Shown here: piece after piece, positions 21,410 through 30,596 of the stretch
Layout: each line of letters begins with the position of its first letter
Position numbering within the stretch: the first letter of the stretch is position 1
Source: an uncultured Akkermansia sp.
Lineage (GTDB): Bacteria; Verrucomicrobiota; Verrucomicrobiia; Verrucomicrobiales; Akkermansiaceae
Assembly (NCBI GenBank): GCA_949296365.1
Contig: CASFPZ010000001.1
Span: 83,796 to 147,795 of the forward strand
DNA: 64,000 nt
Reading direction: 5' to 3'
Notes under the pieces: generated by a model
Databases searched by the model: none
Seen by the model: only the letters and a program-made list of their open reading frames with translations
What the model was told of the DNA's origin: nothing
Program-made: the position numbers and the translations under genes

Positions 21410-22696
21410 TCAAAGGAAACGTATATAAAGGTAAATTGCCGAAATGAGAATAGAGACTAACATGAGCGGGAATGCTACTTTCATGTACTGTAGGAATGTA
21501 ATGACACAACCACGCTTAGACGCCATGCTAATCGAGACGACATTGGCACTGGCTCCAATGATAGTACCATTCCCTCCCAGGCAGGCCCCCAGGGAAAGCG
21601 CCCACCACAAGGGCTCGAGGTTTGTAATCCCCAGAGTTCCCATGTCTTTAATAAGAGGAATCATGGTGGCAACGAAAGGAATGTTGTCGACAAAGGCAGA
21701 CATGATGGCTCCAACAAATAAGATCGACATGGTGGTGATTGTAGGATCTCCATGGGTAGCGTGGAGGGTAACTTGAGCCAATTCTTTAATGACTCCTGTT
21801 TCAACTAATGCGCCTACTAATACAAATAATCCTACAAAAAAGAAAATCGCAGTCCATTCAATGCGGGTGAAGACGTTCTCAAGAATTCGCGTATTTGTGG
21901 AAAGTGTCAGGAACATGAGGAAGGAAGCGCCAGCCAAGGCAACGGTGCCAGATTCGAGATGAAGCTGGTTGTGGAAAACAAATAGTAAAATAGTCAATGC
22001 TAATACAAATAGACTTTTCTTAAGCAAGATAGGACGTTTAAGGTATCGTTTCTCATTGAAATTCATGACTTTCCTCTTTAATTCGGGCGTTGTCTGCAAC
22101 TCCTTTCTATAGATTAAGAGCAAGAGCCCTAAAGTAACCAACAAAATGATCAGACAGATAAGGCCCAAATTGTTGAGAAAGGACATGAAAGTAAGTTCTT
22201 TGACTGCACTGCCGATCATAATGTTAGGAGGATCTCCTATTAAGGTACTGGTTCCACCGATGTTCGAAGCCATAATTTGGGCAATAACGAATGGTTTGGC
22301 TGAGACTTCGATTTCTCTGGTGATGTTCAATGTCATGGGAACCATGAGCAATACTGTTGTGACATTGTCCAAAAAAGCTGAACACAATGCCGTTAACAGG
22401 GAGAAAAAAATGAGCAATGTGATAGGGTTCCCACGGGCTTTCTTCGCCGACCAAACAGCTAGATAATTGAAAACGCCAGTTTGTGTAATAATTGTTACCA
22501 GGATCATCATTCCAACGAGCAAGCCGATGGTATTGAAGTCAATATGCGTTAACGCCTGTTCTTGAGAAATGATGCCGGCCAATATCATGATGATAGCGCC
22601 AAACATTGCTACAATTGTCCGGTGAATCTTCTCCGAAATAATTAATCCGTAAGAAATTACGAATATAACAATTGCAATCCATGCTTCGTGGCTCAT
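21410..22696 (-). CDS. ArsB/NhaD-family ion transporter (citrate transporter superfamily)
   Basis: 428 residues with about eleven hydrophobic segments. Two duplicated signature regions are visible: FLDNVTTVLLMVPMT with SNIGGTSTLIGDPPN in the first half, and FVDNIPFVATMIPL with LGACLGGNGTIIGASAN in the second half. These are the re-entrant loops of the ArsB/NhaD branch of the ion transporter superfamily, which moves Na+/H+, arsenite or dicarboxylates across the inner membrane. No ars genes are adjacent, so a sodium/proton or organic anion role is at least as likely. Confidence 0.88.
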   Translation of the reverse strand: MSHEAWIAIVIFVISYGLIISEKIHRTIVAMFGAIIMILAGIISQEQALTHIDFNTIGLLVGMMILVTIITQTGVFNYLAVWSAKKARGNPITLLIFFSLLTALCSAFLDNVTTVLLMVPMTLNITREIEVSAKPFVIAQIMASNIGGTSTLIGDPPNIMIGSAVKELTFMSFLNNLGLICLIILLVTLGLLLLIYRKELQTTPELKRKVMNFNEKRYLKRPILLKKSLFVLALTILLFVFHNQLHLESGTVALAGASFLMFLTLSTNTRILENVFTRIEWTAIFFFVGLFVLVGALVETGVIKELAQVTLHATHGDPTITTMSILFVGAIMSAFVDNIPFVATMIPLIKDMGTLGITNLEPLWWALSLGACLGGNGTIIGASANVVSISMASKRGCVITFLQYMKVAFPLMLVSILISAIYLYIRFL

Positions 22697-22796
22697 TGCG
22701 TGTAATTCCTTTCCTGTGCTTAATTTTTTAGGCTGAACTGCCTCTTAGTTCAAGGAACCGTATTTCCCCCCGTTTATCAAGGTAAAATCAAGTAAA

Positions 22797-22822
22797 CTCT
22801 TGGCTTTTTTAATAACCAAGAG
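22797..22822. other. Hairpin CTCTTGG / CCAAGAG between transporter and GH97 genes
   Basis: A 7-bp stem encloses a T-rich 12-base loop. It lies about 100 bases upstream of the minus-strand transporter gene and may be part of its leader or a weak terminator for the GH97 gene. Confidence 0.3.
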
Positions 22823-22917
22823 CGTACAAGAAGGGCGGTTCTTATTTTCAAGATGAACTATTTCTTCCATATTTGGGAACTCTTCTTTTTTGGGTACAAA
22901 AATACTCCCTACAAAAG

Positions 22918-22948
22918 AGAATGGGAAGCCATATCGACTTCCCATTCT
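22918..22948 (-). terminator. Probable terminator of the GH97 gene
   Basis: An 11-bp perfect stem AGAATGGGAAG (22918-22928) / CTTCCCATTCT (22938-22948) with a 9-base loop lies 28 bases after the GH97 stop on the minus strand. Only a short T tract follows in the direction of transcription. Confidence 0.6.
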
Positions 22949-22975
22949 AAAGGATATATTGCCTAAATGCTGCGC

Positions 22976-24976
22976 TTATTTGGTTGTTGGAGCAAGCCAG
23001 GCTACGCCGCCGCCGCGTTTTCTGACACTAAACTTGATCTCATCTCCAGAAGAGGACGTTTGTGAAGCAACATCCCAACCGTCGTTTTTACTGTTTAGAT
23101 CTCGGAAGGTGACAACGTCGTAAGTGTGGCCTTTCTTCAAGAAATCTAACTTAATCGAAAGATCTTTCTCTTGATGGTCGCCATTGATGACGGCCAAGAA
23201 CCAATTTTCTCCGGATCGGCGGGCCATGACAACACAATCACCAATCTTCGAGGGCGGTAGAACCAACGTCTCATCCCATGTAGTAGGCAGAGCAGCCAAT
23301 GCCTTTCGCTGTAACGAGCCTTTCGGGAAAGCCGCATTCATATCCTTAGGATTAGAAACCCAGTGCATGATTGGAGACGTATAAATGATATTGGCGGCCA
23401 ATTGAAGGGACCAAGACGAGCCTCGCAACTTAGGACCATGGCCGAAATAACCACCGGTGAAATCTGCATGCCCAGAGATGTATCGAGTGAAAGGCAGGGC
23501 AGTGTAGTGTTCTCCTTTTACTTCGCCCCAGATGTTTTGTTCCCCGCCGAAAATTGCTTCACGGCTCATTTCGTGAGGCCAGGCGGTAGGCTCTCCTGTC
23601 GGAGTATTGGCGCCGTGAAAATTGACCATGAGCTTGTTTTCTGCGGTGAAGCGAGCCACCGCATCGTAGAAATGCAGCCGGTCTTGAGAAGCCGAATCCA
23701 TAAAATCAATCTTGATCCCCTTAACTCCGCTTTCAGCTAGCTTTTTGAATTCCTTCTGCATGGTTGCCCAGTTGTCGGCCGGATTATTGACATCAACCCA
23801 ACGAACCCAGACCCAAATGCCGACTCCTTTATTAGCAGCGTATTTGGCGAGTTTGGCCACTCGGTCGATGCACTCATCTAGCGTTGGCGCCCATTTTTTC
23901 CAGCCTTCGTCGACTAGATGGTATTTCCAGCCAAATTCAGAGGCCATGTCGACAAATGGATACTGTTCTTGTTCTAAGACGCGAGTGCTGTCCCACCACG
24001 TCCAGGACGAATGGCCCGGCTGGATCCATGGGGTAGCATATCCTTGCGGGAAAAGATCGTGGTCGTGTTCCTTTGAGAGAGAATCAATGATATCGTTGTG
24101 AACAAGATCGTTGAGGTTGTTATCGACTAGAATGACTCGCCAGGGCATTTCTGTGTCGGGGGTGACGGAAAACCCTTTAGGATCTTGGAAGTAAGTGGCA
24201 TGGCAGGCTTCGTTGTAAAGCGCCCACTTGATCCCACTCCAACCTTTTTCAAAGTTCCCGGCTTCTTGAATGACAGCATAATGTCCGCTCGGGAGCTCTG
24301 CTGTAATGGGAGCTGTACGAATGTAACTACGTGGATTTTTGGTGTCTTTCTTGAAGTTTTGAATGCTGGACGGACTCCACACGCCTTCACAGGGCCCTAA
24401 AGCAGAATTGGCGTCTTGGGTCCATAGAGTAGCCCCGTCTGTAAAATGGAATGAGGTGGTTTCGTCTGAGATCTTGAGGTCACTCTTTTTTTGAGCAAAC
24501 GGCGCTAAATCATAACGAAATGCAACGCCATTATTGTAAATGCGAGCTTGAATGATGAGTGGCGAATCGGGTGTTGTCACCTTGTATTCGTTGTATGTTA
24601 CCTTCCCTTGTGGGTATTTCCCCCTCGTCGGGAAGGTTCGCGTGACGTTAGAAGCTGTCTTTTGAACATCTACTCCTTTGATTGATTCGTTATTGAGGTT
24701 TTTCCCGTCGATAACAAGGCCTAAATCCGAACTAAAGAGAATGGGGGACCCATCTTTCTGCAGAATATGACGAACACCATCGCTCACCGTTCCGGTTTGC
24801 GTGTTCTCTTTGGGAACTTGGGCCGCTGGTGTTATCCGACACCCTGCTGAAACCTCAATTGTCCACGTCAACTGCCCATCTGGAGAGGTCATGGAAACTG
24901 ACGGCTCTGCTGCCATTGAGGCGCTAACCGTGCTTAATCCCATGGCGGTACAAGTAAGCAATAATGATTTTCTCAT
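22976..24976 (-). CDS. Secreted glycoside hydrolase family 97 (retaining alpha-galactosidase type)
   Basis: 666 residues from the ATG at 24976, which gives a clean signal peptide (MRKSLLLTC... to about residue 23, SMAA); an ATG at 25018 would add 14 residues and overlap a likely promoter. The N-terminal beta-domain leads into a (beta/alpha)8 core with LVDEGWKKWAPTLDE, VWVRWVDV, GIKIDFMDS, NFHGANTPTGEPTAWPHE and SREAIFGGEQ. The Asp of KIDF (about 424) corresponds to the nucleophile of retaining GH97 enzymes, whereas inverting SusB-type members use Glu residues. Likely periplasmic or outer-surface alpha-galactosidase acting on dietary or host glycans. It may cooperate with the GH36-like enzyme at 12.1 kb. 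Confidence 0.88.
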   Translation of the reverse strand: MRKSLLLTCTAMGLSTVSASMAAEPSVSMTSPDGQLTWTIEVSAGCRITPAAQVPKENTQTGTVSDGVRHILQKDGSPILFSSDLGLVIDGKNLNNESIKGVDVQKTASNVTRTFPTRGKYPQGKVTYNEYKVTTPDSPLIIQARIYNNGVAFRYDLAPFAQKKSDLKISDETTSFHFTDGATLWTQDANSALGPCEGVWSPSSIQNFKKDTKNPRSYIRTAPITAELPSGHYAVIQEAGNFEKGWSGIKWALYNEACHATYFQDPKGFSVTPDTEMPWRVILVDNNLNDLVHNDIIDSLSKEHDHDLFPQGYATPWIQPGHSSWTWWDSTRVLEQEQYPFVDMASEFGWKYHLVDEGWKKWAPTLDECIDRVAKLAKYAANKGVGIWVWVRWVDVNNPADNWATMQKEFKKLAESGVKGIKIDFMDSASQDRLHFYDAVARFTAENKLMVNFHGANTPTGEPTAWPHEMSREAIFGGEQNIWGEVKGEHYTALPFTRYISGHADFTGGYFGHGPKLRGSSWSLQLAANIIYTSPIMHWVSNPKDMNAAFPKGSLQRKALAALPTTWDETLVLPPSKIGDCVVMARRSGENWFLAVINGDHQEKDLSIKLDFLKKGHTYDVVTFRDLNSKNDGWDVASQTSSSGDEIKFSVRKRGGGVAWLAPTTK

Positions 24977-24989
24977 AAAAACGACGATT

Positions 24990-25018
24990 CTATTAAAAAG
25001 TACGCGTTGACTTGTCAA
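24990..25018 (-). promoter_or_regulatory. Candidate promoter of the GH97 gene
   Basis: On the minus strand TTGACA (25018-25013) is followed after 17 bases by TAATAG (24995-24990). The -35 box is part of a palindrome TTGAC-AA-GTCAA, a possible operator. Transcription would start only a few bases before the ATG at 24976, giving an almost leaderless mRNA. Confidence 0.4.
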
Positions 25019-25059
25019 TATCTTTCATCTCCACTCGTGGATGACGGGGGGTACCGAAA

Positions 25060-25788
25060 ATGATTAAGCAGACTTTGGACTATATTCGGACTAATGTCAT
25101 CAAAAAGCGGATTATCAAACCAAAAGATAAGGCAGAATCAATTACATTTTTCAATTATCCTTATCAGGCCATTGAGGAAGCTGTTGTCAATGCGCTTTAT
25201 CACAGAGATTATCAGGAGCGAGAACCTGTAGAGATAACCATCGAACCCAAAAAGATTTCCATTCTCAGTTATGCTGGGCCGGACCGTTCAATTAGTCTGG
25301 ATGCTATTCATAAAGCCGAACATCTGAAGTCACGCCGCTACCGCAACCGCCGTTTGGGTGACTATCTGAAGGAACTCCAATTGTCAGAAGGCCGTGCGAC
25401 GGGTATTCCTACGATACAGGACGAATTACGCAAGAATGGTTCGGAGCCGGCAAGGATTGAAACGGATGAAGACAGAACCTATTTCTTGATTGAAATTCCT
25501 TGCAGAGAAGGATTTGAAAATGCGAGTGAGCCATTAAATGAGCCATTAAATGATAAAGAAATGCTGATTCTTAGAGAAATATCAAACAGACAACCTATTA
25601 ACAGGAAATTGCTTACCCAAATTACCGGAATATCAGCCTCAACAGTTACCAGAATCATTTCGAAGTTATCTACCGATTCGTTCCTCTTGATTGAGCGCCA
25701 TGGAACTAAAAAGGATGGTGGATATATATTGACTGAGAAAGGTCAAATATACTTGGAGGTGTTGAAAGCGTCTGGTGTGAACACATAG
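25060..25788 (+). pseudogene. 5'-truncated ATP-binding transcriptional regulator (RecG-like/AlbA_2 family)
   Basis: 242 residues. Proteins of this family normally begin with an AlbA_2 (Schlafen-like) DNA-binding domain, followed by the GHKL-type ATPase region. Here only the second part remains: the N-box EEAVVNALYHRDY (about 44-56), ISILSYAGPDRSI, GRATGIPTIQDEL, and a C-terminal winged helix (ITGISASTVTRIISKL, about 190-205). The frame is closed by a TGA at 25042-25044, 15 bases before the ATG, so the first half is missing. Probably a remnant from a mobile or defence-type locus. A shortened but working protein cannot be excluded. Confidence 0.65.
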
Positions 25789-26590
25789 TTGTAGATTGAA
25801 TTTGATCCGAGTAGTATAGACGTTTCTCCAAGAATCATGTGAAGGTGTGTCGCAAGACCAAGTTGATAACAGGTTATGCCTCGACGTCTGCCTCTGTGCA
25901 TGATTCACGATGTTCATCAGAACTAATTGACAGCAATGATGTTAAAGGAATGAGCTTTACATGGATTTAGGCTACGTAGGCACGGAGAGTGCTTTTGAGA
26001 GAAAGGGGGGCATAATTTGTTCAACTGACGTATTTTTTGTCCATATTGCAACCCAACGCTGAGCAGTTGAGCCACGGTCTTGGGGAAACTTGGTTTTGTC
26101 AGTTCATATGAATGGATTTTTAGAACCTCCCTTTTGTAAATTTTGTTTTACACGTTTTAGGACGGCTCGTTGGCGAGGTCAGGTAATCTCACTTTTCTTC
26201 TCATCTTGGGCGTCTGTGGATTTTATGGATTTTTCACGGATGCTTTTGTCTTATCTCTTGTCTATTTTCCGATGTCAAGGCTCCCCTCAAATAGCCTCTT
26301 AGAGGCTTCTCTCTTCTGTAAAAGGCGTAAATAAGCGCAAGATTGATAGTTGTATGACACAAAACAACAAGGCTGCAAGCTCTTGATTTGCAACCTAGTT
26401 AAATCGATAAGTCAATAAGGGAATTTATAATCTGGTCAAATAATCCCGATATTTTTTCACTACATTACACCCTTTGAATATCAAGGGATTACAAGGTCAC
26501 TGTACAGTAAATTGTAAATTTCTTGACTGCACGGCAAGGAAACTATAAAATTCGGCTTTTCTACTATTTGAACAGACGTATGATATACCC
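25789..26590. other. Long non-coding stretch before the phage-like remnant
   Basis: About 800 bases with no supported gene. A 70-codon frame at 26090-26302 has no recognisable features. A small perfect hairpin AGCCTCT/AGAGGCT sits at 26293-26307, and a good promoter is at 26523-26551. The rest shows nothing I can name; it may be decayed mobile DNA. Confidence 0.5.
26523..26551 (+). promoter_or_regulatory. Promoter of the small membrane-protein pair
   Basis: TTGACT (26523-26528), 17-base spacer, TAAAAT (26546-26551): close to the vegetative consensus and about 40 bases upstream of the first of two small genes. Confidence 0.55.
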
Positions 26591-26881
26591 ATGAGTGACA
26601 GTACACAGTCGGTAGTTCATATAGTCTTGCTTGGTATTGTTTTGTGCCTTGGATCTCGGATAGTAAACGAAAATCTCACAATTCAGGAAAACAAGGAAAA
26701 AGATAAAAGCAGAATAGAATCTTTACAGAAAGATGCCGATAAAGCTGAATTCTTAGAATCAAACGCCTTATCGGAATTAGGAAAAACAGAAGAAAGCGTC
26801 AAGGCGGAAAGAGAGCAATTTATAAAAAAACTCGATGACGAGATAAAAGAATTAGAGGAAAAATACAAACCAATGCGATAA
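26591..26881 (+). CDS. Small membrane-anchored coiled-coil protein (first of a pair)
   Basis: 96 residues. An N-terminal hydrophobic segment (about 8-24) is followed by a highly charged Glu/Lys helix with heptad character to the end. The next gene encodes a protein of the same plan, suggesting a duplicated pair. Codon use is AT-rich compared with the surrounding housekeeping genes. Such a layout occurs in phage spanin-like proteins and in many unrelated small proteins; function is unknown. It has its own promoter just upstream. Confidence 0.55.
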   Translation: MSDSTQSVVHIVLLGIVLCLGSRIVNENLTIQENKEKDKSRIESLQKDADKAEFLESNALSELGKTEESVKAEREQFIKKLDDEIKELEEKYKPMR

Positions 26882-26899
26882 TACTAACAAAAAAACAAT

Positions 26900-27181
26900 A
26901 TGAACGATAAAATACATAATATTGTCAATTGTATTTTAATTTTTTTAGGCGTTTGTTTTTATACCTATTCGTTAAACGAACAAGAACGGATCGAATCAGC
27001 TAGAGAAAAAGATCAAAAACAGATCGCTTATTTAGAGAAATATATTAAATACAAAGAAAGCTCACGCGATAAAATAAGTGACGACATCGCGAAAACTGCT
27101 ACAGAGTGGAGAGAAGAAAAGAAAAAGCTATACAATGAACACGTTGAGAGGAAAAAGGAAATTATCGACCGTAGTTACTGA
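26900..27181 (+). CDS. Small membrane-anchored coiled-coil protein (second of a pair)
   Basis: 93 residues. Hydrophobic segment at about 8-25, then a charged helical region rich in Glu, Lys and Arg. It starts 18 bases after the first member and is probably co-transcribed. Its last 7 bases overlap the convergent phage-like gene. Not recognised as any known family. Confidence 0.55.
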   Translation: MNDKIHNIVNCILIFLGVCFYTYSLNEQERIESAREKDQKQIAYLEKYIKYKESSRDKISDDIAKTATEWREEKKKLYNEHVERKKEIIDRSY

Positions 27182-28608
27182 AGCATCCCACCGTTAACGT
27201 TCGCGATAAGCGTGTCGTCGACCTCCAGATAAAGCACGATGTCGCCGCAAGCGTGGATCGTGATTGTGTCGTCTGATATCGTCGCAATCAAAATTGAATA
27301 GGTAGGCGGGTCGTCTGGCTGCCACTCTGGAGAGTCTTTCGGGATGTTCCCCACGTGGACGGGCCAATCTGTCGAGTATTGCTTTTCTTTGGTGATCGAC
27401 GAGCTTTCTAATTCTGTCAACGAGTTCGTCTTGTATCTAACATTAAGATAAATTTCTGTAATCTCGGATCCTTCCAACAGAACCCAACCATCCGAATCTC
27501 TCTTGTTGGTGCATGTCTGCACCCACCCGCGCCCCGCTGCATTGACTCTTGGTGCCTTGACATAAAAGCCTGCAATATTTCCGTCTTCGTCGTTGTAGGG
27601 TTTCACTTGGCATGTGAAATCCCATGCCATTGTGGCATTCTCGACGGTTCGGCTCATTGGCGGGATAGTCGGGGCTTCTGGCCGTTTCCCGGAGTTAGAT
27701 GATCCTGTTGGCTCAGGGCCGCCGGGAGTGTCTGCCATGTCGCTTGAATTTTGGCTTGTGCGGTTCGCATTATTGTATAAATCGGCCAATTCTTGAATAC
27801 CAAGATAGGACGGTGGGCCGCACGTTAAACTTGTCTCACCCGTCAGCAAATCGCGACTGACAGATTGTACTATCGTGTTGAGATTTTGCCACTCTGGCCG
27901 CGCGTTTAGTATGCTAACGCGTCGACCTACGAAAGGACGCTGACTCGACGGGATCAACGAAATAGAGCCTTCCCACGGTGTCGAGCGGGTGTTCTTGTAG
28001 ATATATTCACAGATGTCTTGATAGGGGGTGACGTCGCTTTGAGATCCTGTCCCGTCGTCGTCTTCCGGCGGTTCTGGTTCTTCGGCTGGGGTTGTCTGGT
28101 AGTCCCAACTGATAATGTAGTCGTGTCGGCTTGATGATATCGTACGGATAACGCCTACAAACGTCTTCATCAAGCGCCCGTTTCTGTAAGGCTGGAACTC
28201 TTGACGATGATCTTCTGGGATTTTGTCTCGCGGGATTGCAACAAGCTGCTTCACCTCAACATCGCACCACTGAATGCCGCGATCACCCGAATTGAGATTT
28301 CCGGAGGTATGTTGATAATTAAAGACATTGAGCTGATGATTTTTAGGTTTCTCGCCTTCATCTAGATCGTATTCTAGCGCCTTGCGTTTTTGGGTGCCCA
28401 GTAGCCAATCGGTGCCGCTCTCTTGCAACCATGGATACAACCGCTTCCAAAGCTTGATCGCGTGCGTGTCTGTTTGATATGGCACGCCCTTGATTGTGTT
28501 CTTCTGAAGGTTCATGTTCCAACCTGAACCAGAGTTCCCGAAAATAGTGCCTCTGAAGATAACGAACTGCTTTTGTGTAATTGACGGAAAAGAGGGTGCA
28601 TCGTTCAT
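27175..28608 (-). CDS. Phage structural-like protein (tail/baseplate type)
   Basis: 477 residues, no signal peptide, mostly beta-rich and polar. An acidic Pro-rich linker (EEPEPPEDDDG) lies near 175-185, a segment SVSRDLLTGETSLTCGPPSYLG near 250-268, a Ser/Pro/Gly-rich linker near 285-310, and a C-terminal domain (about 320-477) ending in VNGGMLQ. The GPP-x-x-LG pattern after a Thr/Gly-rich strand resembles proteins found in prophage structural modules of Verrucomicrobiota; that link is recalled, not searched. Its ATG overlaps the stop of a truncated upstream frame (ATGA), the translational coupling expected in a phage operon. Confidence 0.55.
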   Translation of the reverse strand: MNDAPSFPSITQKQFVIFRGTIFGNSGSGWNMNLQKNTIKGVPYQTDTHAIKLWKRLYPWLQESGTDWLLGTQKRKALEYDLDEGEKPKNHQLNVFNYQHTSGNLNSGDRGIQWCDVEVKQLVAIPRDKIPEDHRQEFQPYRNGRLMKTFVGVIRTISSSRHDYIISWDYQTTPAEEPEPPEDDDGTGSQSDVTPYQDICEYIYKNTRSTPWEGSISLIPSSQRPFVGRRVSILNARPEWQNLNTIVQSVSRDLLTGETSLTCGPPSYLGIQELADLYNNANRTSQNSSDMADTPGGPEPTGSSNSGKRPEAPTIPPMSRTVENATMAWDFTCQVKPYNDEDGNIAGFYVKAPRVNAAGRGWVQTCTNKRDSDGWVLLEGSEITEIYLNVRYKTNSLTELESSSITKEKQYSTDWPVHVGNIPKDSPEWQPDDPPTYSILIATISDDTITIHACGDIVLYLEVDDTLIANVNGGMLQ

Positions 28609-28733
28609 GACGACACACCCTCGATTGGTTTAAGATGAAGTTGATTGTTACTAATAGAGCCTGCTTCGTAGGGTACGAAGAGGAAATAAAGCAACTTAAT
28701 AACCTTACCGATAGCGACTAAAATTTTGGGTAG
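28605..28733 (-). pseudogene. 3' end of a truncated upstream gene in the phage-like operon
   Basis: On the minus strand an open frame of 42 codons without a usable start runs from 28733 to the TGA at 28605, which overlaps the ATG of the next gene as ATGA. Its C-terminus reads YEAGSISNNQLHLKPIEG. A stop codon lies directly upstream. It looks like the tail of a gene whose body was lost, placing the edge of the remnant about 20 bases from the end of htpG. Confidence 0.45.
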
Positions 28734-28754
28734 CTAAAGGTTCAAGACATGAAA

Positions 28755-30596
28755 TTACTTCTTTAATAAAAGTTTTTCCAGCAGTTCTTGAGATGACTTG
28801 GCGATGTCGGCAGGGTTTTCGAGCATACCAGCGCGAAGCAAAGCCGTATTTGTGATTTGGTCTGCAACAATTCGGGCCAATTCGGGATCTTCTGCTTTTA
28901 AATCGGCCAGTTTTCGGACAAGCTCATTTTTGGGATTTAGTTCAATTTCCGGATGGGCTTCAGGGATGTCTTGTCCCATAGCCTTCATGTATTCTCGGAT
29001 TTCGCTACTCATATCGTCTGCTCCATGGAGAGCAACAGCTGCCCCGGAGACAAGACGATTCCCAAATGTAATTTTGGAGAATTTTTTCCCATACATATTA
29101 ATCAACCAATCCTGGAGAGATTTTGTCTGGTCTGCTGTTAGGGATTCCCCTTCGGTATCCGGTGTTTCTGGAATCGTTACATCCGCTCTGTCGATGGATT
29201 TGATTTCGGCCTCCCCAAATTTGTTAATAGCATCTAAAACAAATTGATCACCATGGTCAGTGAAGAAGGCAACTTCATAACCATTTGCCTTGAAGGATTC
29301 TAGATAAGGACTATTTTCGAGCATTTCGCGAGATTCACCCGTTAATACATAGATTTCCTTTTGGTTTTCTTTCATGCGGCTGACGTATGAGTCGAATGAT
29401 GTCAGTTTACCGGGGTCTGTCATCGTTGATTCGAATCGAAGCAATTTGGCAATGGGGTCTTTATGTTGCCAAGAGGTAACGATACCTTCCTTGAGGTAGC
29501 GAGAGAATCGACTGTAAAAATCAGCATAAGTTTCAGGTTGATCTTTGGCGAGTTTGTCGAGGTGCTTGAGGAATCGGTTGGTCAAGATATCGTTGATTTT
29601 ACGAATCAAAGAACTATCCTGGAGCATTTCTCGCGAAATATTTAACGGCAAGTCTTCGCTATCTACAACTCCGTGGAGGAAACGCAACCAGTCTGGCAGT
29701 AATCCTTCTGGTTTTGCATCGATCAATACCCGGTGGCAATACAGCGCAACATTGTGATCAACTCGCCCAAATCCAAATTTCTCCGGGTTTTCATCAGGGA
29801 CAAATAAAAGTGCATTCAATACGATGGGAGCATCGGCGTTGAAATGCATCAGAGTCAACGGTTTTTGTTCAGTGTGCGCGATGAATTGGTAGAACTCATC
29901 GTATTCCTCAGGTTTGACCTCCGATTTCGGACGCAACCAGATAGCTTCGACAGTGTTGATGCGATCACCCTTGAAATTTAGAGGGAACCCGACAAAATTA
30001 GAATATTTGACCAAGATCGAGCGGACTCGGTATTCTTTCGCAAAGTCTTCATATTCCTTCTTGAGGTGAATGACGATTCGCGTTCCACGATCGAGGGTAT
30101 CGACTGTATCGATGGTATAGGATTCCCGGCCGTCACTCGTCCAGAGCAAGCTTTCACCTGACTCATCCCAGGAGTGAGTGTAAACTTCCACTCGGTCGGC
30201 TACCATGAAGGAACTATAGAATCCGACGCCGAATTGGCCGATCAAATCCGATTTATTATCAGCTTGTTCCAGGCTTTCCAACAATTTTTTCGTACCAGAG
30301 TGAGCGATTGTGCCGAGATTCTCGACGAGCTCATCTCGCGTCATGCCGATGCCGGTGTCGGCAATTGTGATCGTGTGGTTGTCTTCATCTGTAGAAATGG
30401 AGATTTCTAACGGTTTGTCTGCTTGATAGACTGTCTGGTTTTTGAGCTGAAGGAGGCGAAGCTTTTCGAGAGCATCAGAAGCGTTAGAAATTAATTCGCG
30501 AATAAAGATTTCTCTGTCACTGTATAAAGCATTGATGACGATATCCAGCAATTGGCGAACTTCGGCTTGGAAAGTATACGATGAACTGTTACTCAT
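28755..30596 (-). CDS. htpG: Chaperone protein HtpG (Hsp90)
   Basis: 613 residues. The GHKL ATP-binding domain has YSDREIFIRELISNASDALEKLR, DTGIGMTRDEL, and GQFGVGFYSSFMVAD. The middle domain includes the SREMLQ segment, and the C-terminal dimerisation domain ends with a hydrophobic, Leu-rich helix. It is an ATP-driven chaperone in the cytosol. It is a single-gene unit, divergent from ispE. Confidence 0.97.
   Translation of the reverse strand: MSNSSSYTFQAEVRQLLDIVINALYSDREIFIRELISNASDALEKLRLLQLKNQTVYQADKPLEISISTDEDNHTITIADTGIGMTRDELVENLGTIAHSGTKKLLESLEQADNKSDLIGQFGVGFYSSFMVADRVEVYTHSWDESGESLLWTSDGRESYTIDTVDTLDRGTRIVIHLKKEYEDFAKEYRVRSILVKYSNFVGFPLNFKGDRINTVEAIWLRPKSEVKPEEYDEFYQFIAHTEQKPLTLMHFNADAPIVLNALLFVPDENPEKFGFGRVDHNVALYCHRVLIDAKPEGLLPDWLRFLHGVVDSEDLPLNISREMLQDSSLIRKINDILTNRFLKHLDKLAKDQPETYADFYSRFSRYLKEGIVTSWQHKDPIAKLLRFESTMTDPGKLTSFDSYVSRMKENQKEIYVLTGESREMLENSPYLESFKANGYEVAFFTDHGDQFVLDAINKFGEAEIKSIDRADVTIPETPDTEGESLTADQTKSLQDWLINMYGKKFSKITFGNRLVSGAAVALHGADDMSSEIREYMKAMGQDIPEAHPEIELNPKNELVRKLADLKAEDPELARIVADQITNTALLRAGMLENPADIAKSSQELLEKLLLKK

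Noticed and set aside
22745..22945. 66-codon minus-strand frame between transporter and GH97 genes
   Set aside because: It spans two hairpins, one of them a probable terminator, and has no convincing start.
26090..26302. 70-codon frame in the long non-coding stretch
   Set aside because: Composition is unlike a real protein (many Phe, Cys, Ser in no pattern), and there is no ribosome site.
20273..28737. One continuous prophage from the integrase to htpG
   Set aside because: The DNA between holds a transporter and a secreted glycosidase with their own signals, and no att repeats were found, so the integrase and the phage-like genes cannot be tied to one element.
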